DNA of 35,039 nucleotides from RGIG5612 sp963591145 (lineage in GTDB: Bacteria > Bacillota > Clostridia > Lachnospirales > Lachnospiraceae). The position numbers and the translations under genes are program-made. The notes beneath the pieces were generated by a model, which saw nothing but the letters and a program-made list of their open reading frames with translations, was not told where the DNA came from and did not search any database. Positions 1 through 7,372 of the stretch are shown one piece after another. Location: positions 1 to 35,039 of the forward strand of contig CAVARE010000026.1 of the NCBI GenBank assembly GCA_963591145.1, read 5' to 3'. Positions within the stretch are counted from its first letter, which is position 1; each line of letters opens with the position of its first letter.

Positions 1-30
1 GATAGAATCGCTGCGTCTACCCATCGTCAC
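1..30 (-). CDS. possible start of an unidentified gene, cut by the window edge
   Basis: Only ten codons are visible, read on the minus strand from a GTG at position 30 (residues MTMGRRSDSI). The support is a very strong ribosome binding site, GGAGGAGG, eight bases upstream. An in-frame ATG six bases further in is an alternative start. No function can be given. It would be the gene downstream of the antiporter on the same strand, 156 bp after the antiporter stop. Confidence 0.35.
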   Translation of the reverse strand, partial: MTMGRRSDSI

Positions 31-186
31 CTTCAAGTCCTCCTCCGTACTTTTGTGGATAAAAGGGTATAACACCCCTACCCATAAATTACCTTTACAG
101 TGGTAGTATCGCAGAAAAAGCCTGTGTTTTCAAGCACTTTAAATTGCACTTTTGGCAACAACTACAAGATGCTTTTTCTTGTGACC

Positions 187-1500
187 CTACTGCTGTTCGG
201 AACGTTTCTCCTGAATTTCCTTAATGGTTGTCTCACGACGGTTGAGAACCTCTTCACTCTTAGGCTTGATCTCGCCTGCCTTAGTAAGGGCTATCTTGGT
301 CAGTGTAGGAGCGATGAGCTCATATATAAGAACTGCGAAGAGCGTCAGATTCCTTATAAGGGCTCCAGTGTCGCCTAGCATCTGTGCTGCCGTGAGGGAC
401 ATTCCCAGGGATACGCCTTCCTGAGGCAACAGCGTGATTCCCAGATATTTCGTAACGGCAGGATCGCAGTGAGTGAATTTGGAACTGGTAAATGCGCCTA
501 AGCATTTGCCGGCTGCACGGAATATAATATATACGATACCGATGAGGACAATGGTAATATCTGTGAATACGTCCAGCTTCAGCGCAGCGCCGCTTAATAC
601 GAAGAACAGGCAGTACAGCGGAGAGGTCCACTTGTCGGCGCGCTCCAGCATCTCTTCTGCGACCTCGCAGGTATTGCAGAATACAGTGCCCAGCATCATA
701 CATACCAGCAGCGGCGAGAATCCTATAGAGATGCTGCCGAAGTCGAATTCCATCATCGACAGGGCGACAGTAAGGATAACTGCGCTGACGATGAATACCA
801 TCCTGTGCTTGTTGGAGTTGAACCATTTCTCAACCACAGAGAGCAGGAGTCCCAGGACAGTGCCCAGGGCAAATGATGCGATGATCTCAATCAGCGGATT
901 AACGATGATTGATACAGGATCCAGCGTGCCGCCTGCCACAGAGATGGCCTTGGCAACGCCCATGCAGATGGCAAATATAATAAGTCCTACGGCATCGTCC
1001 AGTGCTACTACAGGAAGCAGCATATTGGTAACGGGACCCTGCGCCTTGTACTGTCTTACAACCAGCAGCGTCGAGGCGGGAGCGGTTGCGGCAGCGATGG
1101 CTGACATAACGATGACCGTCGGTGTGTTTAATTTGTCAGGAATGATCAGATGCAGCAGGAATAACGTGATCATTACCATTATTGTCGCAACAACAGCCTG
1201 GAATACGCCGACTGTTACTGCCTGTTTGCCGATGGATTTAAGCTTAGGCAGCATGAACTCGCTGCCCAGGGCAAATGCTATAAATCCCAGCGCCAGGTTG
1301 GACAGCAGATCCAGGTTAGTTACTGCCTCTGAGGTGGTAAATCCCAGACCTTCAATGCCCAGCTGTCCCAGCACATAAGGACCTACCAGGATGCCGGCCA
1401 GCAGATATGCTGTTACATCCGGCATGTTAAATATCTTAGTTACACGCGTCATCAATAAGCCTGCAACAAGTGCAATGGCAATTGAGATAAATAAAGTCAT
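187..1500 (-). CDS. cation/proton antiporter, CPA2 (KefB/NapA-like) family
   Basis: Predicted inner-membrane antiporter exchanging Na+ or K+ for H+. The 437 residues form about a dozen hydrophobic segments from the N-terminus to about residue 410, then a short charged tail rich in Lys, Glu and Arg. Family landmarks are visible: an ATAPAS stretch near residues 139-143 in the unwound helix, and LDDA near 167-170, the Asp-Asp pair used by electrogenic members for ion binding. There is no RCK/TrkA-N nucleotide-binding domain, so it is a short NapA-like protein and not a full KefB/KefC. The start is supported by AAAGAGG ten bases upstream. A terminator separates it from the ACP gene, so it is probably its own unit. 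Which ion is moved cannot be read from the sequence. Confidence 0.88.
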   Translation of the reverse strand: MTLFISIAIALVAGLLMTRVTKIFNMPDVTAYLLAGILVGPYVLGQLGIEGLGFTTSEAVTNLDLLSNLALGFIAFALGSEFMLPKLKSIGKQAVTVGVFQAVVATIMVMITLFLLHLIIPDKLNTPTVIVMSAIAAATAPASTLLVVRQYKAQGPVTNMLLPVVALDDAVGLIIFAICMGVAKAISVAGGTLDPVSIIVNPLIEIIASFALGTVLGLLLSVVEKWFNSNKHRMVFIVSAVILTVALSMMEFDFGSISIGFSPLLVCMMLGTVFCNTCEVAEEMLERADKWTSPLYCLFFVLSGAALKLDVFTDITIVLIGIVYIIFRAAGKCLGAFTSSKFTHCDPAVTKYLGITLLPQEGVSLGMSLTAAQMLGDTGALIRNLTLFAVLIYELIAPTLTKIALTKAGEIKPKSEEVLNRRETTIKEIQEKRSEQQ

Positions 1501-1574
1501 GTTAATTCGCCTCTTTTATTAAAATTTATGTAATGCAGCCCGTACCATGCTGTATGCAGAGCGCGAGTTACATA

Positions 1575-1600
1575 TAAAAATCCTGCCAGGCAGGATTCTT
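1575..1600 (-). terminator. Rho-independent terminator after the ACP gene
   Basis: On the minus strand an 8-bp stem (AATCCTGC / GCAGGATT, loop CTG) is followed at once by a T-rich run. It lies just downstream of the ACP stop and ends the MBOAT-DHHW-FkbH-ACP unit before the antiporter. Confidence 0.8.
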
Positions 1601-1602
1601 AG

Positions 1603-1848
1603 TTATCTTTTAGCTCTCTGAGCGATGATGTCGATCATTTCACCTACATTTTTCATCGTGGAGACCTCGTGCATCTTAAAGCGCATCTTAAATTCGCTCT
1701 CTACAGCGGAGATAAGAGAGATGTGCTCCAGGCTGTCCCAGTCCTCGATGTCATCAGCTGTTGTATTTCTGTCAACTCTGATAGAATCATCGTCGAATAC
1801 ATCCTGAAATACATAATTTAATCTCTGAATAATCTGTTTTTCGTTCAT
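1603..1848 (-). CDS. acyl carrier protein
   Basis: An 81-residue acidic carrier protein. The DSL motif (residues 38-40, within DWDSLEH) contains Ser39, the expected site of the 4'-phosphopantetheine arm. It starts six bases after the FkbH-like stop and its ribosome binding site (GAGG) overlaps the end of that gene, so the two are translationally coupled. In FkbH systems of polyketide producers a dedicated ACP carries a glyceryl group made from 1,3-bisphosphoglycerate; here it probably carries the acyl group used by the neighbouring MBOAT/DHHW pair, the place DltC holds in the D-alanylation system. It is unlikely to be the fatty-acid ACP, since no fab genes are nearby and the sequence lacks the usual DSLDTVEL context. 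Confidence 0.9.
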   Translation of the reverse strand: MNEKQIIQRLNYVFQDVFDDDSIRVDRNTTADDIEDWDSLEHISLISAVESEFKMRFKMHEVSTMKNVGEMIDIIAQRAKR

Positions 1849-1854
1849 ATTTTG

Positions 1855-3630
1855 TTACCTCACTTGTATATACTTATTTTGGTTCTGATATCCCGCCGTA
1901 GGCAGCTCCCATACGGTATTGCCTTCCTCGTCTTCTGATACCAGGGCAAATCCAAATGTTTTATAAAGTTCACGTACCATGCCGTTCTTCTTGGTAGGGT
2001 AGTAGTAGCCGCGGATAGTCTTGATGCCCTGATTTTGTGCCTCTGCCACGAGCTTATCCAGCATCGCCTGCTCCATGTCTCTCTTAAGCACACGGCAGCT
2101 CATAAGCCACAGATCAATATCCAGCACCTCACCGTTCTTATGTCCGATCACAACTGATACAACTCCATTATCGCCGAACTTGTCGATTAATTTGCCATAG
2201 AGACGGATGTAGTCAGGACTGTTCATGATGACATCCATCTCGTCAGCCGTATATCGTCTGGTAGTAAGATTAAACTGATTGCTCTTGTTCGTAAGCTGAG
2301 TGATGCGGGCGATATAGAGCGGCGTGAAGTCAGCTATCTCAGCCTCCATATTGAGGCTGGTCAGGTATTCGCCGTAGTCGGCAAATGCTGCCTGCGCCGC
2401 ACTTCTCATGGCATTCTCGCGGTACATCTCATTACGCTTTAAATCATCAGCATTAAATGAGATCGTCTCGAAAAATCCGCTTCGGTCAATGGTGGTGATG
2501 TAATTCTCAACGCTGTCCATAATAGGTGCGATAACACCTGGCAGCTGAGCCTCTACGATGCCGCGCTCCGCCGGGTTGTCATCTACGAATACGATAGACT
2601 CAGGCAGAATATTGAGCTCAGCGGCGATCTGGGCGATATTGCGGTCCTTGTTCTCCCAGTTGGCCTTAATAACTACGAAGTCCTCCGGAGAGAGCGCACC
2701 CTCAGGATGTCTCAGACCGTCGAGGGCATTTTCCTCGTCATTTTTAGAGCAGACTGTCAGAAGAATGCCTAACGGCTTGATGCTCTTAATATATTGCTGA
2801 AATTCGTAATATGACTGCGATACGCCATTTTCCTGACCAATCTCGATGCCCGATACACCATCGTCACCTACCACGCCGCCCCACAGGGTATTGTCCAGAT
2901 CCAGCGCCAGAGCCTTCTTATTACGGCCAAATACCGCCTTGATTATATTAGAAACCGAGAAGGCAAATGTCGGTATCGCATCGAAGCACATGCAGTATTT
3001 GTACATGTTCCAGTAGTATGGATTCGACCATTCCTTGAGACCATAATCAGCGCTTACATAATTAAGGTCGCTTATATGGAAGTTGTCATGGCTTGCAGCA
3101 TAATCTGCAAATGCTGTATTAAGCCTTGAGATAAAGTTAGAACGGCCTCTGTAATCATAGCAGTCGCGATTGCCCATGAGCCTGTATAGTGGAAGTTCGA
3201 AATTATTCTGGATGATAGGGCAGTGAAACGTATTGCTCAGATTCTCCCAGACAGCGGTGAATCTGGCCACCTCAGCCTTTAATTTATCGTCAACAGTCTC
3301 CTCGCTGTCGGCCATCTCAGGCCACTGACGGATATTCCTGTTAGACGTATGAATAAATATAATATCAGGCTTAAATGCCAGAAATTCCTCAGACGGGAAC
3401 AGGGCTTCCTGCTCATACTGGGCATATTCACATTCATAGAATTCCGGCGCTATGCCGTTATTAAGAAGAAATAATTCCATGATGCGGACAATGTCACTGG
3501 TGGTAGAACCTCCCAGAACAGCAATCCTCTTCGTGAAGCGATCCGTGCCGTCAGCCAGTAGCTGCTTCCTGATCGACTTCTTCTTGCTGATGATATATTG
3601 TGAATCGAACGGATATTGTAGTTCCTTCAT
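1855..3630 (-). CDS. FkbH-like HAD-superfamily (subfamily IIIC) protein, putative acyl-ACP loading enzyme
   Basis: A 591-residue three-part protein. Residues about 34-220 resemble the FkbH N-terminal SGNH-like domain (VLGGSTTSDI near 38-47). Residues about 238-400 are the HAD domain, with the nucleophile motif DLDNT at 244-248, CSKND at 294-298 and the metal-binding DDNPAER at 350-356. The C-terminal part from about 430 is GNAT-like, as in full-length FkbH proteins. Studied family members dephosphorylate 1,3-bisphosphoglycerate and load the glyceryl unit on an ACP thiol. The adjacent ACP and the membrane acyltransferases upstream fit a role in making the acyl donor for polymer modification. 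Which acyl group is used here is inference. The start follows TGGAGGACTAAT. Confidence 0.88.
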   Translation of the reverse strand: MKELQYPFDSQYIISKKKSIRKQLLADGTDRFTKRIAVLGGSTTSDIVRIMELFLLNNGIAPEFYECEYAQYEQEALFPSEEFLAFKPDIIFIHTSNRNIRQWPEMADSEETVDDKLKAEVARFTAVWENLSNTFHCPIIQNNFELPLYRLMGNRDCYDYRGRSNFISRLNTAFADYAASHDNFHISDLNYVSADYGLKEWSNPYYWNMYKYCMCFDAIPTFAFSVSNIIKAVFGRNKKALALDLDNTLWGGVVGDDGVSGIEIGQENGVSQSYYEFQQYIKSIKPLGILLTVCSKNDEENALDGLRHPEGALSPEDFVVIKANWENKDRNIAQIAAELNILPESIVFVDDNPAERGIVEAQLPGVIAPIMDSVENYITTIDRSGFFETISFNADDLKRNEMYRENAMRSAAQAAFADYGEYLTSLNMEAEIADFTPLYIARITQLTNKSNQFNLTTRRYTADEMDVIMNSPDYIRLYGKLIDKFGDNGVVSVVIGHKNGEVLDIDLWLMSCRVLKRDMEQAMLDKLVAEAQNQGIKTIRGYYYPTKKNGMVRELYKTFGFALVSEDEEGNTVWELPTAGYQNQNKYIQVR

Positions 3631-3668
3631 TGCGTATTAGTCCTCCATTAACATCCTCGCAGTCAAGT

Positions 3669-3806
3669 GCGGCGCAGATGTAGGTTTGCTATGCGTGCCG
3701 TGAACCTCGGCGTAGCAGTCCCCTGCTCGAAAACGCCTTCGCTGATTGTTTTCTCGCAGGGGCTGCGCCGTCCCGGCACCGGCACATCTACATTATGATG
3801 CGCCGC
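3669..3806. repeat. dispersed palindromic element, copy A
   Basis: This element fills the 193-bp gap between the DHHW and FkbH genes. Nested inverted repeats are visible: GCGGCGC 3669-3675 with GCGCCGC 3800-3806, GTGCCG 3695-3700 with CGGCAC 3774-3779, CCCCTGC 3720-3726 with GCAGGGG 3756-3762, and GAAAAC 3729-3734 with GTTTTC 3748-3753. The unpaired blocks GTGAACCTCGGC (3700-3711) and TCGAAAACGCCTTCGCT (3727-3743) recur in copies B and C. Its reading sense (plus) is opposite to the operon it sits in. No ORF of note is present. Confidence 0.8.
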
Positions 3807-3823
3807 ATAATATGCATGTTATA

Positions 3824-5428
3824 TTAAGATTCAGAATCAGCAGCTGCAGTGGTCTCATCCTCAACTGAAGTTTCAGTCTCAGTCTCATCAGCCGCTGTTG
3901 TGGTTTCTTCCTCGGTAGGCAATTCAGCCTCAGGGGCGTCATCTGAGATAACGGCATCCTGATAGTTGTATACGATGTCTTCCAGAAGCTCGGCTTCTGC
4001 ACCTGCCAGCGAGAAGATATTATGCGTAAGCAGAATATCTGTAATGCCATTGTAATTAATGAAGTTAATCAGGTTAACCTCGAAATATCTCTGGTCGATA
4101 ACGTAGATCTCCTGGAAGGATCCAGTGAGGAACGGCACCTCTGCATTGCCGTAGCTGTCCTTGATCACAAGGAGCTTTCTTCCATTATCAACAGATGTAG
4201 TGATCTTAACGATCTTATCGTCGCCGCCCAGGAATGTCAGATATGAATTATCCACATCCACATCGAAGAACAGACCGCCTGTCCAGCTGTAAGTGAATGT
4301 TCTGTCATAATAGTCCACCGTATAGTTGTGATACGGGATGTAATATACGAAATCCTCAGGATCGTTTAATATATTTGCACTCTCTGTATATGCATACATG
4401 GTGCCGACGTAGCCTTCATTTACGTATTCTGTATATTCGCTGAGGTCTGCAAATGGTACATCTGCCACGCTGGCAAATTCTCTTGCCGCATAATATGCGC
4501 CCAGCGGAGCCCAGTGATGGTCGGTTCTCAGATAGATAGCCTCTTCATTGTGGTTGTTAAGAATGTCGCAAATGTCTATGCAGGTGATGCCGTCGCTCAT
4601 GGCTGCCATATGATCCTGCATTACGGCCTGCTGGTCTACCGAGTAGTCTGCATAGTTGGCCGGCAGATAGAACTGAGCCGCCGTCGGAACAGGCATGAAG
4701 TAGATATTAATATCATCACTTAATATAGAACGCATGTAATTAACCGTATCAGAGTAGAGTGATACGAATTCTCCGCCATACAGAGCCAGCGCTCTCCAGT
4801 GATTCTCCTGATTAACTACCAGGATACCATCTTCATATGAAGCATCGGCATTCTCGGCATGGAAGTCCTTGCTGTTGATAGTATCAGCGGTAGTCTCCTC
4901 CTCGGTGGTGGTTTCAACCTCGACAGCGGCCTCCGTGGCCTCTTCAGCAACGGTTGTCTCCTCAGTCGTAGAATTATTCCTGAGGGCAACATTACCGATG
5001 ATCTCAGCCGTGCTTCCTGATGTGATACCGAACAGCGACTTGACATTATTGCCTGCATTCTTAAGGGCGTCACGTCCAGGAACGGTATCATCATAATATT
5101 CCGTTATTCCGCTGGTGAATTCTCCCGAGAAATAATTTGCAAATGAAAATGTCGGGAATGTTGCCAGTGATCGCTTCTCTACAGTAGATACGGTAGATCT
5201 CGGAACGACCAGCAGGAATATGGCGATAAGCAGTGCAAATGCGAAAAATACCAGCGCCATGCGGCGGGAAATTCTGTTTTCTACACGCTTTCTCTTCTGC
5301 TCACGAGTCAGTTTCTTCTTAACACGCGGCCTCTCACCCGCAGTACGATCAGCCGCCATGCGTTCAGCTGCGCCGGATGCCGCAGGCTGTTCAGTTATAT
5401 GATTCTTGTTATTAGGTTCTCTAGTCAT
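3824..5428 (-). CDS. DHHW-family (AlgX/AlgJ-like) membrane-anchored acyltransferase component
   Basis: 534 residues. A basic cytoplasmic N-terminus (residues 1-55, KKKLTREQKRKR) precedes one membrane segment at about 57-76, then a large external domain with the SGNH/AlgX-like signature TDHHWAPLGAY (DHHW at 303-306). In alginate and related systems such proteins receive acyl groups from the MBOAT partner and pass them to the polymer. Two low-complexity Thr/Glu-rich stretches stand out, about 153-182 and the last 35 residues; they look like flexible linkers. The gene begins seven bases after the MBOAT stop with a GGAG overlapping that stop, so the pair is coupled. It could act as a DltD analogue. 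The family call is firm, the substrate unknown. Confidence 0.87.
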   Translation of the reverse strand: MTREPNNKNHITEQPAASGAAERMAADRTAGERPRVKKKLTREQKRKRVENRISRRMALVFFAFALLIAIFLLVVPRSTVSTVEKRSLATFPTFSFANYFSGEFTSGITEYYDDTVPGRDALKNAGNNVKSLFGITSGSTAEIIGNVALRNNSTTEETTVAEEATEAAVEVETTTEEETTADTINSKDFHAENADASYEDGILVVNQENHWRALALYGGEFVSLYSDTVNYMRSILSDDINIYFMPVPTAAQFYLPANYADYSVDQQAVMQDHMAAMSDGITCIDICDILNNHNEEAIYLRTDHHWAPLGAYYAAREFASVADVPFADLSEYTEYVNEGYVGTMYAYTESANILNDPEDFVYYIPYHNYTVDYYDRTFTYSWTGGLFFDVDVDNSYLTFLGGDDKIVKITTSVDNGRKLLVIKDSYGNAEVPFLTGSFQEIYVIDQRYFEVNLINFINYNGITDILLTHNIFSLAGAEAELLEDIVYNYQDAVISDDAPEAELPTEEETTTAADETETETSVEDETTAAADSES

Positions 5429-5434
5429 ATGTAA

Positions 5435-6856
5435 TTAAAATCTCCAGTACAGGAATGGATTGTTAGTTGCGTCAACGAGCAGCAGTGAGCATACGGCAAA
5501 AAGTGCCATGCAGCATACCATCTGCACGATCTTGTAGCGCTTGAAGGTTCTATTGCTTCTTACATTATTAAAATGATCAGTGATCTTCTGTCTGACAGGA
5601 ATGCACAGGATAATAGCAGCGGCTATCAGGAAGATATTATTAATGAAAGAAGACCATGTAACAGCATCAGCAAATGGACTGCCATTTGTAATCATACTGA
5701 TGCCGGTTATATTCAGGAAGAACTGACCTAACTGGCTGAAATCCTCGAAATAGAAGATACCGAATCCGATGAGGATAACCAGCTTGGTATAAATATGCTT
5801 CCACCATAATGGCCAGGACTTGATCTTTTTCTTGCCCAGCTTCTGTTCGAACAGGATGAAGAGTCCATAGTACAGACCCCAGAAGATGAAGTTCCAGGAA
5901 GCACCGTGCCACATACCTGTGCAGAACCATACCAGGAAGAGGCCGAAGTATTTGCGGCGCTTACCAAATATCGGAACATAGAGCAGGTAGTCGCGGAAGA
6001 ATGAACCCAGTGAAATGTGCCATCTCTGCCAGAATTCGGCGATGGTCTGGCACATGAATGGATGAGTGAAGTTCTCATCAAAATGGAATCCGAATATGCG
6101 GCCCATGCCGATAGCCATATCAGAATATCCGCTGAAGTCGAAATATACATAGAGGCTGTATACGATGACCGTATACCAGGTGCCCAGAGTAGAGAGCCCC
6201 GTGATACCAGAGCCGAAGAAGTTGTCTACAATCGTCCAGAGATTATTGGCGATGAGAACCTTCTTGGTAAGACCTACTACGAAGCGGGTAATACCTTCGT
6301 ACAGGTCAACGGATGTAGTCTTTCTGTTGTCAATCTCCTCTGCGATGACGCTGTAGCGGACGATAGGTCCTGCGATCAGCTGTGGGAAGAGTGACAGATA
6401 CAGCAGGAACTTATGAAAATGCTTCTGCGGGGTAACCGTCTCCCAGTAACAGTCTACAACATATGATATAGCCTGGAATGTGAAGAAACTTATTCCTATA
6501 GGAAGAGTAATATTCGGGACTGGGATCGAGGCACCGAATATTCCATTCAGTGTTTCGACGAAGAAACCGGTATATTTGAAGACAAATAATAATCCCAAGT
6601 CAACCACCAGTGCGACGGCTACCAGGATCTTGCCAAATGTCTCCTCCCGATACTTATCTATACGCAGTCCCATAAACCAGTTAAAGGCTGCGCTGAACAC
6701 CAGGAGTATAACCCAGATAGGTTCACCCCATGCGTAGAAGATCACTGAAAAAACAATTAAAATGATATTCTTCGTCTCAAGTTTCTTGGATAAGAAATAT
6801 AGGATAAGGCATAGAGGTAAGAAAAAGAATAAGAAAAATAAATCCGCAAAAACCAT
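5435..6856 (-). CDS. MBOAT-family O-acyltransferase (AlgI/DltB-like)
   Basis: 473 residues with many membrane segments. Both family landmarks are present: WQRWHISLGSFFRDY around His280 and TGMWHGASWNF with the probable catalytic His317. The full AlgI-type layout is retained, including the conserved YFDFSGYSDMAIG stretch near 238-250. MBOAT proteins move an acyl group from a cytoplasmic donor across the membrane to an external acceptor; here the donor is probably the acyl-ACP made by the downstream FkbH/ACP pair and the acceptor is reached through the DHHW protein. It is the first gene of the operon, 34 bp from a good promoter, with an AAAGGG ribosome binding site. Acetylation from acetyl-CoA is the alternative, but the ACP argues for an ACP-bound donor. 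Confidence 0.92.
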   Translation of the reverse strand: MVFADLFFLFFFLPLCLILYFLSKKLETKNIILIVFSVIFYAWGEPIWVILLVFSAAFNWFMGLRIDKYREETFGKILVAVALVVDLGLLFVFKYTGFFVETLNGIFGASIPVPNITLPIGISFFTFQAISYVVDCYWETVTPQKHFHKFLLYLSLFPQLIAGPIVRYSVIAEEIDNRKTTSVDLYEGITRFVVGLTKKVLIANNLWTIVDNFFGSGITGLSTLGTWYTVIVYSLYVYFDFSGYSDMAIGMGRIFGFHFDENFTHPFMCQTIAEFWQRWHISLGSFFRDYLLYVPIFGKRRKYFGLFLVWFCTGMWHGASWNFIFWGLYYGLFILFEQKLGKKKIKSWPLWWKHIYTKLVILIGFGIFYFEDFSQLGQFFLNITGISMITNGSPFADAVTWSSFINNIFLIAAAIILCIPVRQKITDHFNNVRSNRTFKRYKIVQMVCCMALFAVCSLLLVDATNNPFLYWRF

Positions 6857-6890
6857 ATAGTAAAGTCCCTTTTAAATTTAATCGCGAACA

Positions 6891-6919
6891 ATTATATTTT
6901 TTTATTACACACTGGTCAA
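6891..6919 (-). promoter_or_regulatory. promoter of the MBOAT-DHHW-FkbH-ACP operon
   Basis: On the minus strand TTGACC (6919-6914) and TATAAT (6896-6891) are separated by exactly 17 bp. It lies between the terminator of the preceding gene and the MBOAT start. Confidence 0.8.
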
Positions 6920-6930
6920 GAGAAATAGGG

Positions 6931-6960
6931 CAAAAAAAGTCCCAGTTTTGAACTGGGACT
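6931..6960 (-). terminator. Rho-independent terminator after the secreted-protein gene
   Basis: Read on the minus strand, a 10-bp stem (AGTCCCAGTT / AACTGGGACT) with a 3-nt loop is followed by a run of seven T. It lies 77 bp past the out-of-frame tail of the secreted protein, so transcription is expected to run through that tail. Confidence 0.88.
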
Positions 6961-6982
6961 CTTGTGATTTCTTTCACGTGAT

Positions 6983-6998
6983 AGAAAATGCATTTTCT
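6983..6998. repeat. 16-bp perfect palindrome
   Basis: AGAAAATGCATTTTCT reads the same on both strands. Its 12-bp core also occurs at 22435-22446. Function unknown; it lies in the 3' untranslated part of the secreted-protein transcript. Confidence 0.5.
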
Positions 6999-7036
6999 GC
7001 GAATTTTCCATCGCATTTATGAAATTGGCCGGTCAA

Positions 7037-7372
7037 TTATTCTGCAGGATATTCCTCTCCAGGATAATTAGCATTCATCCAATCAACATAGCTGTCAGCA
7101 CCGATTACCGGGCAGATGTCTGTGAATGGAGCAATGTATGGGCTGGCTGCTGCATAGATGTCATCCGGAATGCCATCCTGTGAACCCATGAAGCTGTCTG
7201 CTACAGCGATTGCTGCAACATAGTCACGGTATTCATCGAAGTGTGGATATACAGAAGCATCTAATCCGTCGTTGAGGCTCTCATCGAAGCCGGCTGGTGT
7301 ATCACCAGCAGCATCAGCTGATTCCTCAGCAGCTGCAGTTTCTTCAGCTACTGCTGTGTCGGCTGCATCATT
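7037..7372 (-). CDS. C-terminal tail of the secreted protein, in the +1 frame
   Basis: 111 codons continue the preceding gene after a one-base shift at the CCCC run 7373-7376. There is no ribosome binding site or ATG of its own; the only upstream start-like codon in frame is TTG, inside the main gene. The composition matches the main protein: an Ala/Glu/Asp linker (AVAEETAAAEESADAAGD) followed by a more ordered 70-residue region with aromatic residues that could be a small domain. It ends 77 bp before the terminator. It is either the product of frameshifting, a frameshift mutation, or a sequencing error in the homopolymer. No LPXTG-type sorting signal is seen. Confidence 0.6.
   Translation of the reverse strand, partial: NDAADTAVAEETAAAEESADAAGDTPAGFDESLNDGLDASVYPHFDEYRDYVAAIAVADSFMGSQDGIPDDIYAAASPYIAPFTDICPVIGADSYVDWMNANYPGEEYPAE

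Noticed and set aside
320..1378. Open frames of 168 and 301 codons overlapping the antiporter
   Set aside because: Out-of-frame and antisense readings of a clear membrane protein with intact family motifs.
5667..6394. Large open frames opposite and within the MBOAT gene
   Set aside because: Shadows of the MBOAT coding frame; no homology features and no start signals.
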